Part shown: in pieces, positions 16,878 through 26,978 of the stretch | Position numbering within the stretch: the stretch's first letter is position 1 | Layout of the letters: the number at the start of each line of letters is the position of its first letter | Source: Halomonas litopenaei | GTDB taxonomy: Bacteria > Pseudomonadota > Gammaproteobacteria > Pseudomonadales > Halomonadaceae | Reading direction: 5' to 3' | Assembly: GCF_017303055.1 (NCBI RefSeq) | Contig: NZ_JAEKJT010000010.1 | Location: 124,001-188,000, forward strand | DNA: 64,000 nucleotides | Made by a program: the position numbers and the translations under genes | Notes under the pieces: model-generated | What the model saw: the letters and a program-made list of their open reading frames with translations, nothing else | Database searches by the model: none | What the model was told of the DNA's origin: nothing

Positions 16878-19715
16878 TTAGAGATTGAAGGCGTCTTCCA
16901 CCAGTTGGCGCTGCTGTTCGGTATGTACGGACATGTAGCCCGCCGCGGGTGCCGCTGACGCCGGCCGTCCAGCAAACTTCAGCTGGGAGCCCAGACCGTC
17001 CTTGAGCGAGTCGGCAACGACACGCAGGTTGTGCTGCATGGAGTACCAGGCACCCTGGTTGAGGGGCTCTTCCTGACACCAGACGATATCGGTGACGTTG
17101 GAGTACTCCTTGAGCGTTTCGATCAGCTCTTCCTTGGGGAAGGGGTAGAGCTGCTCAACGCGAACAATCGCCACGTCGTCGCGCAGGTTCTCCTCGCGCC
17201 AGTTGGCCAGGTCGTAGTAGACCTTGCCGGCACACATGATGATCCGCTCGACCTTGTCGGCATCACGCTGCCCCTGATCCGGCAGCACCATGTTGAAGCT
17301 GCCTTCGGCCAGTTCTTCCAGGCTCGAGGTCGCTTCCTTGTGGCGCAGCAGGCTCTTCGGCGACATCACCACCAGCGGCTTGCGCAGCGGGCGAATCACC
17401 TGGCGACGCAGCAGGTGGAAGATCTGGGCCGGAGTGGTCGGGACACAGACCTGCATATTGTGCTCGGCACACAGCTGCAAGAAGCGCTCGAGACGTGCTG
17501 ACGAGTGCTCAGGCCCCTGCCCTTCAAAGCCGTGAGGCAGCAGCATGGTCAGGCCACACAGACGTCCCCACTTGGTCTCGCCAGAGGAGATGAACTGGTC
17601 GACCACGACCTGGGCACCGTTGAAGAAGTCACCGAACTGAGCTTCCCAGATGACCAGCGCATTCGGCATGGTCGTCGAGTAGCCGTACTCGAAGGCCAGC
17701 ACCGCTTCCTCGGAGAGGAAGGAGTCGTGAATGGTGAAGCGCGGCTGACCGTCAGCCATGTGCTGAAGCGGCACATGGGTGGAGCCATCCTTCTGGTTGT
17801 GAATCACCGCGTGACGGTGAGAGAAGGTGCCACGCCCTACGTCCTGACCGGTCAGACGGATCGGATGGCCCTGATCCAGCAGCGTCGCGTAGGCCAAAGT
17901 CTCGGCAAAGCCCCAGTTCATGGCCATGCCACCGCCCTGCATCTTGCGGCGGTCTTCGTAGATCTTGGCGACCTGACGCTGCACCTTCACACCGTCCGGA
18001 ATCTCGCACATCTTGGCGGCGAGCTGCTTCAGTCGCTTCATGTCGAAACTGGTATCGGCGTGTCCGGTCCACTCATGACCCAGGTACGGCTTCCAGTCGA
18101 CAAACAGCGAGGTGTTGGGTTCCTGCACCAGCGCATTGGCCACGTGATTACCGGCGACCAGGTCATCGCGGTACTTCTCGACCACGGCCTTGGCGTCGTC
18201 TTCGGACAGCACGCCCTGCTTCACCAGACGGTCGGCGTAGAGGGCACGAGAAGACGGATGATCCTTGATCTTCTGGTACATCATCGGCTGAGTGCCGGAG
18301 GGCTCGTCCGCTTCGTTGTGCCCGCGACGACGGTAGCAGACCAGGTCGATGACCACGTCCTTCTTGAACTGCTGACGATAGTCCAGTGCCACCTGGGTCA
18401 CGTGGAGCACCGCGTCGGGATCGTCACCGTTCACGTGCAGGATCGGGGCCTGCACCATCTTGGCGATATCGGTGCAGTACTCGGTGGAGCGTGCATCTTC
18501 CGGGTGGGACGTGGTGAAGCCCACCTGGTTATTGATGACGATATGCACCGTGCCGCCAGTCTTGTAGGCGCGGGTCTGGGACATCTGGAATGTCTCCATC
18601 ACCACACCCTGGCCAGCGAAGGCCGCATCACCGTGAACGTTGATCGGCAGCACCTTGCCACCGTCAAGGTCATCACGACGATCCTGGCGAGCACGCACGG
18701 AGCCTTCCACCACTGGCGCCACGATCTCGAGGTGCGAGGGGTTGAAGGACATCGCCAGGTGAACTTCGCCACCAGGCGTCATCACGTTGGAGCTGAAGCC
18801 CTGGTGGTACTTGACGTCGCCGGAGCCGCGTTCAATCAGCTTCTTGCCGTCGAACTCGTCGATCAGCTCACCCGGGTTCTTGCCGAGAATATTGACCAGC
18901 ACGTTCAGGCGGCCACGGTGGGCCATGCCGATGACGACTTCCTTGGTGCCGTAGCTTCCGGCGCGCTGGATCAGTTCGTCCATCATCGGGATGAAGGTCT
19001 CGCCACCCTCGAGGCCGAAGCGCTTGGTGCCGGGGTACTTGGAGGCCAGGTAGCTCTCCAGACCTTCGGCGGCTGTCAGACGCTCGAAGAGCTGCTTGCG
19101 GCGGTCATCACCAAAGTCGGGCGCAGAGCGCACGGACTCGAAACGCTGCTGCAGCCAGCGCTTCTCTTCCGTATCGACGATGTGCATGAACTCGCAGCCG
19201 ATCGCGCGGCAATAGGTGCGATCCAAGGCATCGACGATTTCCTTGAGCGTTGCCTGCTCCTTGCCCAGGAAGAAGGACCCGGTCTGGAACTCGGTGTCGA
19301 GGTCGGCCTTCGACAGCTGGTGGAACGCAAGATCCAGATCCGGCACCGGCTTGGCATCGCGCAGCCCCAAGGGGTCGATGTCGGCCTTCTGGTGACCACG
19401 GAATCGGTAGGCGTTGATCAGCTGCAGGACCTTGACCTGCTTGCGGCTTTCTTCGCTGTCGGCAGTCGCTGCGCTGGCCACCGCGGTGCGGCGCTCGCGG
19501 CCCAGCTGATAGAACTGATCACGGATCGGTGAGAGGGGGGTCTCGTCGGACGGGGCGCCTTCCTGGCGGGACAACTCGTCGAAGTAGTCGCGCCATTCAT
19601 CGGGGACGGCGCTGGGGTCGTCGAGGTACTGCTCGTAGAGCGCTTCCACGTAGTGGACGTTGCTGCCCGTCACGTGAGAGGAGCGCCACATCAACTCCAT
19701 TATGCCTTGTTGCAT
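16878..19715 (-). CDS. sucA: 2-oxoglutarate dehydrogenase E1
   Basis: A 945-residue thiamine-diphosphate enzyme that decarboxylates 2-oxoglutarate and loads the lipoyl groups of SucB. It has the E1o-type N-terminus (LWRSSHV-like, YVEALYEQYLDDPSAVP), the ThDP/Mg site HGDAAFAGQGVVMETFQMSQ with INNQVGFTTSHP, and the C-terminal RNCQ-type substrate region. The start at ATG 19715 gives the E. coli-like N-terminus MQQGIMELMWRSSH; a longer frame upstream has no support. First gene of suc, 300 bp downstream of sdhB across two strong hairpins. Confidence 0.97.
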   Translation of the reverse strand: MQQGIMELMWRSSHVTGSNVHYVEALYEQYLDDPSAVPDEWRDYFDELSRQEGAPSDETPLSPIRDQFYQLGRERRTAVASAATADSEESRKQVKVLQLINAYRFRGHQKADIDPLGLRDAKPVPDLDLAFHQLSKADLDTEFQTGSFFLGKEQATLKEIVDALDRTYCRAIGCEFMHIVDTEEKRWLQQRFESVRSAPDFGDDRRKQLFERLTAAEGLESYLASKYPGTKRFGLEGGETFIPMMDELIQRAGSYGTKEVVIGMAHRGRLNVLVNILGKNPGELIDEFDGKKLIERGSGDVKYHQGFSSNVMTPGGEVHLAMSFNPSHLEIVAPVVEGSVRARQDRRDDLDGGKVLPINVHGDAAFAGQGVVMETFQMSQTRAYKTGGTVHIVINNQVGFTTSHPEDARSTEYCTDIAKMVQAPILHVNGDDPDAVLHVTQVALDYRQQFKKDVVIDLVCYRRRGHNEADEPSGTQPMMYQKIKDHPSSRALYADRLVKQGVLSEDDAKAVVEKYRDDLVAGNHVANALVQEPNTSLFVDWKPYLGHEWTGHADTSFDMKRLKQLAAKMCEIPDGVKVQRQVAKIYEDRRKMQGGGMAMNWGFAETLAYATLLDQGHPIRLTGQDVGRGTFSHRHAVIHNQKDGSTHVPLQHMADGQPRFTIHDSFLSEEAVLAFEYGYSTTMPNALVIWEAQFGDFFNGAQVVVDQFISSGETKWGRLCGLTMLLPHGFEGQGPEHSSARLERFLQLCAEHNMQVCVPTTPAQIFHLLRRQVIRPLRKPLVVMSPKSLLRHKEATSSLEELAEGSFNMVLPDQGQRDADKVERIIMCAGKVYYDLANWREENLRDDVAIVRVEQLYPFPKEELIETLKEYSNVTDIVWCQEEPLNQGAWYSMQHNLRVVADSLKDGLGSQLKFAGRPASAAPAAGYMSVHTEQQRQLVEDAFNL

Positions 19716-20015
19716 CTCTCGGTCACCCTGCACTGATGGGGTGGTAGTGGGCTCGATGCTAATCCGTACCGCGGGCGTGCTGTCACAAGACATCTAGCGC
19801 GATGCCCTGCCCTTCATCACCCATGGCACTGACTATCAGCGAGCGCCCTGGTGGTTCTGCCGCGACCTGTCGGCCGTCGGTTTCTCTGCCTTGCGGTCTT
19901 GCTTCATGCTCAAAAGCCGGTGCCCATGGCACCGGCTCTTGACGCTGTCATCCGCGGGCGCGACATCGTGTCGCGCCCGCGAACCGGGACATGATAACAA
20001 GCCCGGCGCCACGTT
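19716..20015 (-). other. sdhB-sucA intergenic region
   Basis: 300 bp without a gene between two parts of the TCA cluster. It contains two strong RNA hairpins in its upstream half (19917-19980). No convincing separate sucA promoter is seen by eye, so sucA may be read through from sdh at reduced level. Confidence 0.6.
19917..19980 (-). terminator. Tandem hairpins after sdhB, possible partial terminator
   Basis: Read on the minus strand, the first hairpin is a perfect 12-bp stem (GCGGGCGCGACA at 19954-19965 with its complement at 19969-19980, 3-base loop). The second is GCCGGTGCC / GGCACCGGC near 19917-19936, followed by only four T. The short T tract suggests attenuation or mRNA 3'-end protection rather than complete termination. 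Confidence 0.6.
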
Positions 20016-20726
20016 TTAAGTGGCATTCGCGAGCAACATCTCGCGGATCTTGCCGATCGCCCGAGTGGGGTTAAGCCCTTTAGGGCACACCGCCACACAG
20101 TTCATGATGCCGCGGCAGCGGAACACGGAGAACGGATCCTCGAGCTCGGACAGACGCTGCTGGGTGGCCGTATCGCGCGAGTCAGCCAGGAAGCGGTAGG
20201 ACTGCAGCAGACCCGCAGGACCAACGAACTTCTCCGGGTTCCACCAGAACGACGGGCAGGAGGTCGAGCAGCAGGCGCACAGGATGCACTCGTAGAGACC
20301 GTCGAGCTTGTCGCGCTCTTCGGGGGCCTGCAGACGCTCGATCGCCGGCGCCGGCGTATCGTTCTGAAGGTACGGCTGAATCTTCTCGTACTGCTTGTAG
20401 AACAGCGCCATATCGACCACCAGGTCACGAATGACCGGCAGCCCAGGCAGCGGGCGCAGTACCAGCTTGTTGTTCTTGACCACTTCAGACAGCGGCGTGA
20501 TGCAGGCCAGGCCGTTCTTGCCGTTCATGTTCATGCCGTCGCTGCCGCAGACGCCTTCACGGCAGCTGCGACGGAAGGCGACAGAGCTGTCGTCTTCCTT
20601 GATCAGCTCGAGCAGGTTCAACACCATCAGGTCACGACCCTGGGTGTCGACCTCGAACTCCTGCATGTAGGGTGCGGAGTCGGTTTCCGGATTGTAGCGG
20701 TACAGGGATACCTGAAGCTTTGACAT
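20016..20726 (-). CDS. sdhB: Succinate dehydrogenase iron-sulfur subunit
   Basis: A 236-residue membrane-associated subunit that passes electrons from SdhA FAD to quinone through three Fe-S clusters. The plant-type 2Fe-2S ligands are in CREGVCGSDGMNMNGKNGLAC. The 4Fe-4S and 3Fe-4S ligands are in CILCACCSTSCPSFWWNP and CRGIMNCVAVCPKGLNPT. Length and motifs match E. coli SdhB (238). It follows sdhA by 12 bp. Confidence 0.98.
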   Translation of the reverse strand: MSKLQVSLYRYNPETDSAPYMQEFEVDTQGRDLMVLNLLELIKEDDSSVAFRRSCREGVCGSDGMNMNGKNGLACITPLSEVVKNNKLVLRPLPGLPVIRDLVVDMALFYKQYEKIQPYLQNDTPAPAIERLQAPEERDKLDGLYECILCACCSTSCPSFWWNPEKFVGPAGLLQSYRFLADSRDTATQQRLSELEDPFSVFRCRGIMNCVAVCPKGLNPTRAIGKIREMLLANAT

Positions 20727-20738
20727 GCTGACTCCCCC

Positions 20739-22511
20739 TTAGTAGGTGCGGATTTTCGGCTCGAACTTATCCATGGTCTTCGGCGCAAAGTTGACGTCGC
20801 GCTGACCGACGCGCTTGTCGCCGGGGAAGAACATGGAATGCTTGAGCCAGTTGGCGTCGTCGCGATCCGGATAGTCGTAACGCGAGTGTGCGCCGCGGCT
20901 TTCCTTACGCTCCAGGGCAGCGATGGCGGTGGCTTCAGCCACTTCCATCAAGTTGTCCAGCTCCAGCGCCTCGACACGTGCGGTATTGAACGCATGCGAC
21001 TTGTCCGCCAGGTGAGCGTTGGCAATACGGCCGCGCAGCTCCGCCAGTTTTTCCACACCCTCGACCATGTTCTTCTCTTCACGGAAGACGCCGAAGGAGT
21101 TCTGCATGATGCTCTGCAACTCGCGCTTGAGCTCAGGCACGCTCTCACCGCCCTCGGACTCGTTCCAGCGAGTGATGCGCTTCATCGCCGTCTCGATGTC
21201 GGACTCGCGGGCATCCAGGTATTCGATACCTTCGTTCAGAGCACTCTCGATGTACATGCCCGCGGCACGCCCGAAGACCACCAGGTCCAGCAGCGAGTTG
21301 CCGCCCAGACGGTTGGCGCCGTGGACAGACACGCAGGCAGCTTCGCCACAGGCATACAGACCGTTGATGATCTGGTCATTGCCATCAGCATCCTGAGCAA
21401 TCGCCTGACCGTGCACGTTGGTCGCGATGCCGCCCATCATGTAGTGACACGTCGGCACCACCGGAATCGGCTCCTTGGCCGGGTCCACGTGGGCGAAGGT
21501 CTTGGCCAGCTCGACGATCCCGGGAAGGCGCTTGGACAGCACTTCTTCGCCCAGATGGTCCAGCTTGAGGAAGACGTGATCGCCGTTTTCGCCACAGCCA
21601 CGTCCTTCCAGAATCTCCATGACCATGGAGCGAGCGACCACGTCACGGCCGGCCAGGTCCTTGGCGTTCGGGGCGTAACGCTCCATGAAGCGCTCGCCGT
21701 CCTTGTTCACCAGGTAGCCACCCTCACCGCGACACCCTTCGGTCACCAACACGCCTGCGCCGTGGATGCCGGTCGGGTGGAACTGCCACATTTCCATGTC
21801 CTGCATCGGCACGCCGGCACGCAGGGCCATGCCGATACCGTCGCCGGTATTGATCAGGGCATTGGTAGTGGAGGCATAGATACGGCCGGAACCACCGGTG
21901 GCCAGAACGGTCGCCTTGGACTTGACGTGCACCACTTCGCCCGTCTCGATGTCCATGGCGATACAACCCACCACGTCGCCGTTGGCGTTCTTCACCAGAT
22001 CGACGGCGTACCACTCGTTGAGGAAGGTGGTGTTGTTTTTCAGATTGTTCTGATACAGCGTGTGCAGCAGAGCGTGTCCAGTACGGTCGGCAGCGGCACA
22101 GGTACGTGCTGCCTGGCCACCCTCGCCGAAGTTCTTGGACTGACCGCCAAACGGGCGCTGGTAGATACGACCGTTGTCAAAACGGGAGAACGGCAGGCCC
22201 ATGTGCTCAAGCTCGAACACCGCCTTCGGCCCTTCGGAACACATGTACTCCGCGGCGTCCTGGTCGGTGATGTAGTCACCCCCCTTGACGGTGTCATACA
22301 TGTGCCAGCGCCAATCGTCATTGGGATCGGCAGAAGCGATGGCACAGGTGATACCCCCCTGGGCGGACACGGTATGCGAACGGGTCGGAAAGACCTTGGA
22401 CAGCACCGCGGTCTTCTTGCCGGACTTGGCCAGCTCCAGTGCGGCACGCAGGCCAGCACCACCGCCACCGATGATGATGGCGTCAAAGGTCAAACTACGC
22501 ATGGTTGACAT
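20739..22511 (-). CDS. sdhA: Succinate dehydrogenase flavoprotein subunit
   Basis: A 590-residue catalytic subunit with covalently bound FAD that oxidises succinate to fumarate. It shows the dinucleotide site FDAIIIGGGGAGLRAALELA, the FAD-attachment His region TRSHTVSAQGG, HPTGIHGAGVLVTEGCRGEG and the active-site stretch GANRLGGNSLLDLVVFGRAA. The ATG at 22511 (MSTMRSLTFDAI) has GGAG eight bases upstream and gives the E. coli-like length of 588-590; the ATG at 22502 is a close alternative. It is spaced four bases from sdhD. Confidence 0.97.
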   Translation of the reverse strand: MSTMRSLTFDAIIIGGGGAGLRAALELAKSGKKTAVLSKVFPTRSHTVSAQGGITCAIASADPNDDWRWHMYDTVKGGDYITDQDAAEYMCSEGPKAVFELEHMGLPFSRFDNGRIYQRPFGGQSKNFGEGGQAARTCAAADRTGHALLHTLYQNNLKNNTTFLNEWYAVDLVKNANGDVVGCIAMDIETGEVVHVKSKATVLATGGSGRIYASTTNALINTGDGIGMALRAGVPMQDMEMWQFHPTGIHGAGVLVTEGCRGEGGYLVNKDGERFMERYAPNAKDLAGRDVVARSMVMEILEGRGCGENGDHVFLKLDHLGEEVLSKRLPGIVELAKTFAHVDPAKEPIPVVPTCHYMMGGIATNVHGQAIAQDADGNDQIINGLYACGEAACVSVHGANRLGGNSLLDLVVFGRAAGMYIESALNEGIEYLDARESDIETAMKRITRWNESEGGESVPELKRELQSIMQNSFGVFREEKNMVEGVEKLAELRGRIANAHLADKSHAFNTARVEALELDNLMEVAEATAIAALERKESRGAHSRYDYPDRDDANWLKHSMFFPGDKRVGQRDVNFAPKTMDKFEPKIRTY

Positions 22512-22515
22512 GTAA

Positions 22516-22863
22516 TCAGGCTCCCCACAGCACTTGGATGCCCCAGACCAGGAACACGAAGATGGCAATGATGATGACGGACTGGGCGCCGACACGAATG
22601 CCGGTCGGCTTGATGTAGTCGGTGGTCACGGTCCACAGACCTACCCAGGCATGGGCGGCGAGAGACACAAAGGCCAACAGCGAGAAGATACGCATCCAGG
22701 TCTGTTCGAACAGACCGCTCCAGGTGGCGTAGTCGAGCTGCGGGTGAGCCAGCAGGTAGACCACCAGGAACACCGTATAAAGGGCCATGACCACCGCACT
22801 GGCACGCTGGATGATCCAGTCTGACAGACCGCTGCGGCTGAAGCTCGTGATGTTGGTTACCAT
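22516..22863 (-). CDS. sdhD: Succinate dehydrogenase membrane anchor
   Basis: A 115-residue inner-membrane anchor with three hydrophobic segments that helps bind heme b and ubiquinone. The first segment starts WIIQRASAVVMALYTVFLVV, and the second contains the family heme-ligand-type HAWVGLWTVTTDYIKP. It overlaps the sdhC stop by seven bases, which keeps the two anchors in equal amounts. Confidence 0.95.
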   Translation of the reverse strand: MVTNITSFSRSGLSDWIIQRASAVVMALYTVFLVVYLLAHPQLDYATWSGLFEQTWMRIFSLLAFVSLAAHAWVGLWTVTTDYIKPTGIRVGAQSVIIIAIFVFLVWGIQVLWGA

Positions 22864-23234
22864 ACCCAGACTCCTGCCAGAATGATCAGAACAACGCTCG
22901 CCACGATAGTGATCTGAGCCTTCTTCACTGCGCCTTCAAGAGATACGCCGATGTTGGCGTCCATGATGAAGTGCTTGCAGCCAGCGACGAAGTGGAACGC
23001 CAGGGCGGACAACAGGCCCCATGCCACCAGCTTGGCGAAGAAGTTGTGCGCCAGCGCGTCACGCACGGCTTCGAAACCGGCGGGGGAAGACAACGAAGCG
23101 TCCAGCGCCCAGAAGCCGAAGATCAATCCGACAAAGAGGATGACGCCGGTGATCCGGTGGGTAATCGACGTCAAGGCGGGAAGGGGGAAGTGGATCGTGG
23201 ACAGATCCAGATTTACGGGTCGTTTGCTATTCAC
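22857..23234 (-). CDS. sdhC: Succinate dehydrogenase cytochrome b556 subunit
   Basis: A 125-residue inner-membrane subunit. The N-terminus RPVNLDLSTIHFPLPALTSI and SITHRITGVILFVG are diagnostic. The heme-ligand region FHFVAGCKHFIMD lies in the second half. First gene of the sdhCDAB operon, divergent from gltA across a 477-bp region. Confidence 0.96.
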   Translation of the reverse strand: MNSKRPVNLDLSTIHFPLPALTSITHRITGVILFVGLIFGFWALDASLSSPAGFEAVRDALAHNFFAKLVAWGLLSALAFHFVAGCKHFIMDANIGVSLEGAVKKAQITIVASVVLIILAGVWVW

Positions 23235-23505
23235 GGCTCTCTACACACTCTCTTGGCCCACTCTACGACAGACGGGCCAGAGGCCCGAGCGGGCGGTGGT
23301 TTTGGGAAGGGCGCTGTCGTGAACCAACCCTCGACAAGTTGGACACGACCTCCTGTTCCTGCCAGTCGCGGCCTGAATTATAGGGACATGCCCCCACCAT
23401 GACAAATGGCATCGCGTCACAATTTGCTCGCTGCTTCGAAGCAAAATGCAGCAAAGCTGCATAGAAACGCCACCTCGTCAAGATGCTGCGCCGCAAAACG
23501 CCCAA

Positions 23506-23555
23506 TTTTGATGCAAAGCATCAAAAACTATACAAACACTGTACTGCTAATTGAG
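23506..23555 (-). promoter_or_regulatory. Candidate sdh promoter with operator-like palindrome
   Basis: On the minus strand a -10 TATAGT (23532-23527) has a weak -35 CTCAAT 17 bp upstream. Immediately downstream lies a perfect inverted repeat TTTTGATGC-AAA-GCATCAAAA (23506-23526), which would cover the transcription start. This is a typical place for a repressor site. If this start is used, the sdhC leader is nearly 290 bases long. Confidence 0.4.
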
Positions 23556-23587
23556 CATAGTACAACAGCAAGGTTTCGATGGGAGAA

Positions 23588-23615
23588 TTGACAATATCCT
23601 GAACGCTTCTATAGT
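23588..23615 (+). promoter_or_regulatory. Sigma-70 promoter of gltA
   Basis: Consensus -35 TTGACA (23588-23593), 16-bp spacer, -10 TATAGT (23610-23615). The start would be near 23622, leaving a 90-base leader before the gltA ATG. Confidence 0.82.
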
Positions 23616-23711
23616 GGGCGAACCTTTTTTGCCGGGCGACCCCCTATTCGTCGGCACGTTAGTGAGAAATAACTACGTATCGCTCCATATCGAACACGAA
23701 GGAGGCCAGAC

Positions 23712-24998
<1,287 letters not shown>

Positions 24999-25027
24999 GC
25001 GTCATCGCTTCGACACTGAGCATCAGC

Positions 25028-25053
25028 AAGGGCCGCCCACCAGGGCGGCCCTT
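25028..25053 (+). terminator. Terminator of gltA
   Basis: Eleven-base stem AAGGGCCGCCC / GGGCGGCCCTT with a 4-base loop, 30 bases after the stop. A short T-rich tail follows. Confidence 0.8.
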
Positions 25054-25153
25054 GTCGTTAATAGGGTTCAAGGATGAATCAGCGGCACCACAAGCGCTAT
25101 GCTGACCCTTCACGCCTTATCCAACAGCCACAAAATGACAAAGGAGCCTCTTG

Positions 25154-26047
25154 ATGAGCCAGCAGATTTCCACGGTCGCTTTTATCGGCCTTGGCGTCAT
25201 GGGATACCCCATGGCCGGACACCTTGCCCAGGCAGGGCTGGATGTGCGCATCTACAACCGCACCTCGGCAAAGGCCCAGCAATGGACCGAGCAGTTCGGC
25301 GGCAGTCACCACCCGACCCCGGCAGAGGCCGCCAAGGGGGCGGATCTGGTACTGGTCTGTGTCGGCAATGACAACGATGTCCGTGACGTGGTCACCGGCG
25401 CTGATGGCGCCCTGCAAGGACTGGCAGCAGGAGCACTGCTGGTCGACCACACCACCGCCTCGTCCAGCCTCGCCGAAGAGCTCGGCAAGGCCTGCGCAGA
25501 GCGTGAGGTGGGCTTCATTGACGCCCCCGTCTCCGGCGGCCAGCAAGGGGCCGAGAAGGGTGCATTGACCATCATGTGCGGCGCACAGGAAGACAGCTTC
25601 GAACGTGCCCGCCCCACCCTGCTTCACTATGGAAGAGCCGTGACGCGCATGGGCGACATTGGCGCCGGCCAGTTGACCAAGATGGTCAACCAGATCTGCA
25701 TTGCCGGCCTTGTCCAGGGCCTCGCCGAGGGCATGCACTTTGCAGAAAAGGCTGGCCTCGACCAACACCGGGTGATCGAGGTCATCAGCCAGGGGGCCGC
25801 CGGCTCCTGGCAAATGGAAAACCGGCACGACACGATGATCAAGGATGAATACGATCACGGCTTCGCGGTGGACTGGATGCGCAAGGATCTCGACATCTGC
25901 CTGAGCCAGGCGCGCCAACTCGATGCACGACTGCCCGTCACTGCTCTTGTCGATCAATTCTACGCAGAGGTCCAGGCCCTGGGCGGTGGACGCTGGGACA
26001 CGTCGTCCCTACTGAGACGCCTTAAGGCCACGGATCGCAAAGACTGA
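25154..26047 (+). CDS. 3-hydroxyisobutyrate dehydrogenase-like oxidoreductase
   Basis: A 297-residue NAD(P)-dependent beta-hydroxyacid dehydrogenase. It shows the nucleotide site FIGLGVMGYPMAGHLAQAGL, substrate loop DAPVSGGQQGAEKGALTIM and the catalytic Lys helix GAGQLTKMVNQICIAGLVQG. AAGGAG precedes the ATG. Relatives act on 3-hydroxyisobutyrate, tartronate semialdehyde, sulfolactaldehyde or succinic semialdehyde. The sequence alone does not settle which, and no valine-degradation or glycolate genes are adjacent. It appears to be a single-gene unit. Confidence 0.85.
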   Translation: MSQQISTVAFIGLGVMGYPMAGHLAQAGLDVRIYNRTSAKAQQWTEQFGGSHHPTPAEAAKGADLVLVCVGNDNDVRDVVTGADGALQGLAAGALLVDHTTASSSLAEELGKACAEREVGFIDAPVSGGQQGAEKGALTIMCGAQEDSFERARPTLLHYGRAVTRMGDIGAGQLTKMVNQICIAGLVQGLAEGMHFAEKAGLDQHRVIEVISQGAAGSWQMENRHDTMIKDEYDHGFAVDWMRKDLDICLSQARQLDARLPVTALVDQFYAEVQALGGGRWDTSSLLRRLKATDRKD

Positions 26048-26547
26048 CTTTTCACATACCAGCAGGGGCAGCAACATCACGCTGCCCCCAGCCTGCCCTC
26101 TCGCGACTCCATCTGGAAAGCCAACCTCCTCCCCCTGATACCCCCAGGCTCTCGTTTTCCACACTTTCTGTGGATAACCCTGTTCACAACCTATCGAAAC
26201 CGCCCCTCAATCGCCATGAAATGGGCCTCGACCTTAAATTGGTCAATTTTTGACCTTAAGTAAGCTGTTGAAATACAAGGAAAAAAATAAAAAACGCGTA
26301 ACCACGGGCGCTATCCCCGAAGCGAGAGCTGACCGGGGCAGGTTGAGCAGTGGTGGTGGACAAATACCCTTTGCTGTCAAGCCGACAATGACAACAAATG
26401 GCAATAATCCACAGGCCAATTTGGCATCAACATCTGTTGACAGATGTAGCTAGGCAGAATGCTACGCAGACCAAGAAACCCTCAGCCTAATGCTTTTGCA
26501 TTAAGCCAAGTGACAAGGCATATAGATAAGCGGCATCAAAAGAAGAG
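26048..26547. other. 500-bp gene-free region with DnaA-box-like sites
   Basis: No convincing gene. A GGGGCAGC/GCTGCCCC hairpin (26065-26088) ends the preceding gene. TTTTCCACA (26155-26163) and the consensus DnaA box TTATCCACA on the minus strand (26169-26177) face each other 5 bp apart. A near match TAATCCACA lies at 26404-26412. A direct repeat GACCTTAA (26230-26237 and 26252-26259, 22 bp apart) encloses the inverted pair GGTCAA/TTGACC. The 26275-26300 stretch is A-rich. A 67-codon open frame here lacks a good start and is not called. Confidence 0.55.
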
Positions 26548-26623
26548 TGGCGTCCCATAGGGGGTTCGAACCCCTGTTCCCGCCGTGAAAGGGCGGTGTC
26601 CTAGACCACTAGACGAATGGGAC
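26548..26623 (-). tRNA. tRNA-Glu (TTC)
   Basis: The 76-base cloverleaf on the minus strand starts GTCCCATTCGTCTAGTGG. The anticodon arm CCGCC-CTTTCAC-GGCGG gives anticodon TTC. It has a GGTTCGAACCC T arm, a seven-base acceptor match and an encoded CCA (plus-strand TGG at 26548-26550). Confidence 0.97.
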
Positions 26624-26640
26624 GCAGCCTGAAACGAGGA

Positions 26641-26716
26641 TGGTGGAGCCTAGCGGGATCGAACCGCTGACCTCGACACTGCCAGTGTCGCGCTCTCCCA
26701 GCTGAGCTAAGGCCCC
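26641..26716 (-). tRNA. tRNA-Ala (GGC)
   Basis: 76 bases on the minus strand, starting GGGGCCTTAGCTCAGCTGGG. The anticodon arm CGACA-CTGGCAG-TGTCG gives anticodon GGC. T arm GGTTCGATCCC and encoded CCA are present. It lies 17 bases upstream of tRNA-Glu and is probably cotranscribed with it. Confidence 0.97.
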
Positions 26717-26736
26717 GTCTCGTTAAGACGATGCGT

Positions 26737-26765
26737 ATAGTACTGATTCCACTTGTTTCGGTCAA
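26737..26765 (-). promoter_or_regulatory. Promoter of the tRNA-Ala/tRNA-Glu unit
   Basis: Minus strand: -35 TTGACC (26765-26760), 17-bp spacer, -10 TACTAT (26742-26737), about 20 bases upstream of the tRNA-Ala 5' end. Confidence 0.8.
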
Positions 26766-26872
26766 GCCATCCTGGCAGAAATTTGAAGGCCCGAGCGCCT
26801 GTGGCCGTCCTGTCGACGCCGCTGGCTGCTCACGGAGACTCGGCCACCGCCGACATCAAGGACTCAACGTCA

Positions 26873-26906
26873 AGAGGGCGCCAGCGACGTTGCGCTGGCG
26901 CCCTCT
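26873..26906 (-). terminator. Hairpin after gltX, probable terminator
   Basis: A 14-bp perfect stem AGAGGGCGCCAGCG (26873-26886) / CGCTGGCGCCCTCT (26893-26906), about 70 bases after the gltX stop. The following T content is low on both strands, so it may be Rho-assisted or only protect the 3' end. Confidence 0.55.
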
Positions 26907-26978
26907 CTTGCTAGCGCTCTTCAGCCTGTTGCCACCGCCCCTTACAGGCGGCGGTGCTAGCTTACCGGCAGCTCACGG

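Larger units (their letters stand above)
23235..23711. other. sdhC/gltA divergent regulatory region
   Basis: 477 bp without a gene and clearly more AT-rich than the surroundings. It carries the gltA promoter (23588-23615), a candidate sdh promoter next to a perfect palindrome (23506-23555), and several A/T-rich and GCTGC/GCAGC partial repeats around 23425-23465. The layout suggests joint control of citrate synthase and succinate dehydrogenase. Confidence 0.75.

Noticed and set aside
17505..19532. A 675-codon open frame opposite sucA
   Set aside because: Shadow of sucA, which has full-length family motifs on the other strand.
20838..22508. A 556-codon open frame opposite sdhA
   Set aside because: Shadow of sdhA with no independent evidence.
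26250..26453. A 67-codon frame in the gene-free region before tRNA-Glu
   Set aside because: No ATG with ribosome site, low-complexity Lys-rich product, crosses the A-rich stretch.
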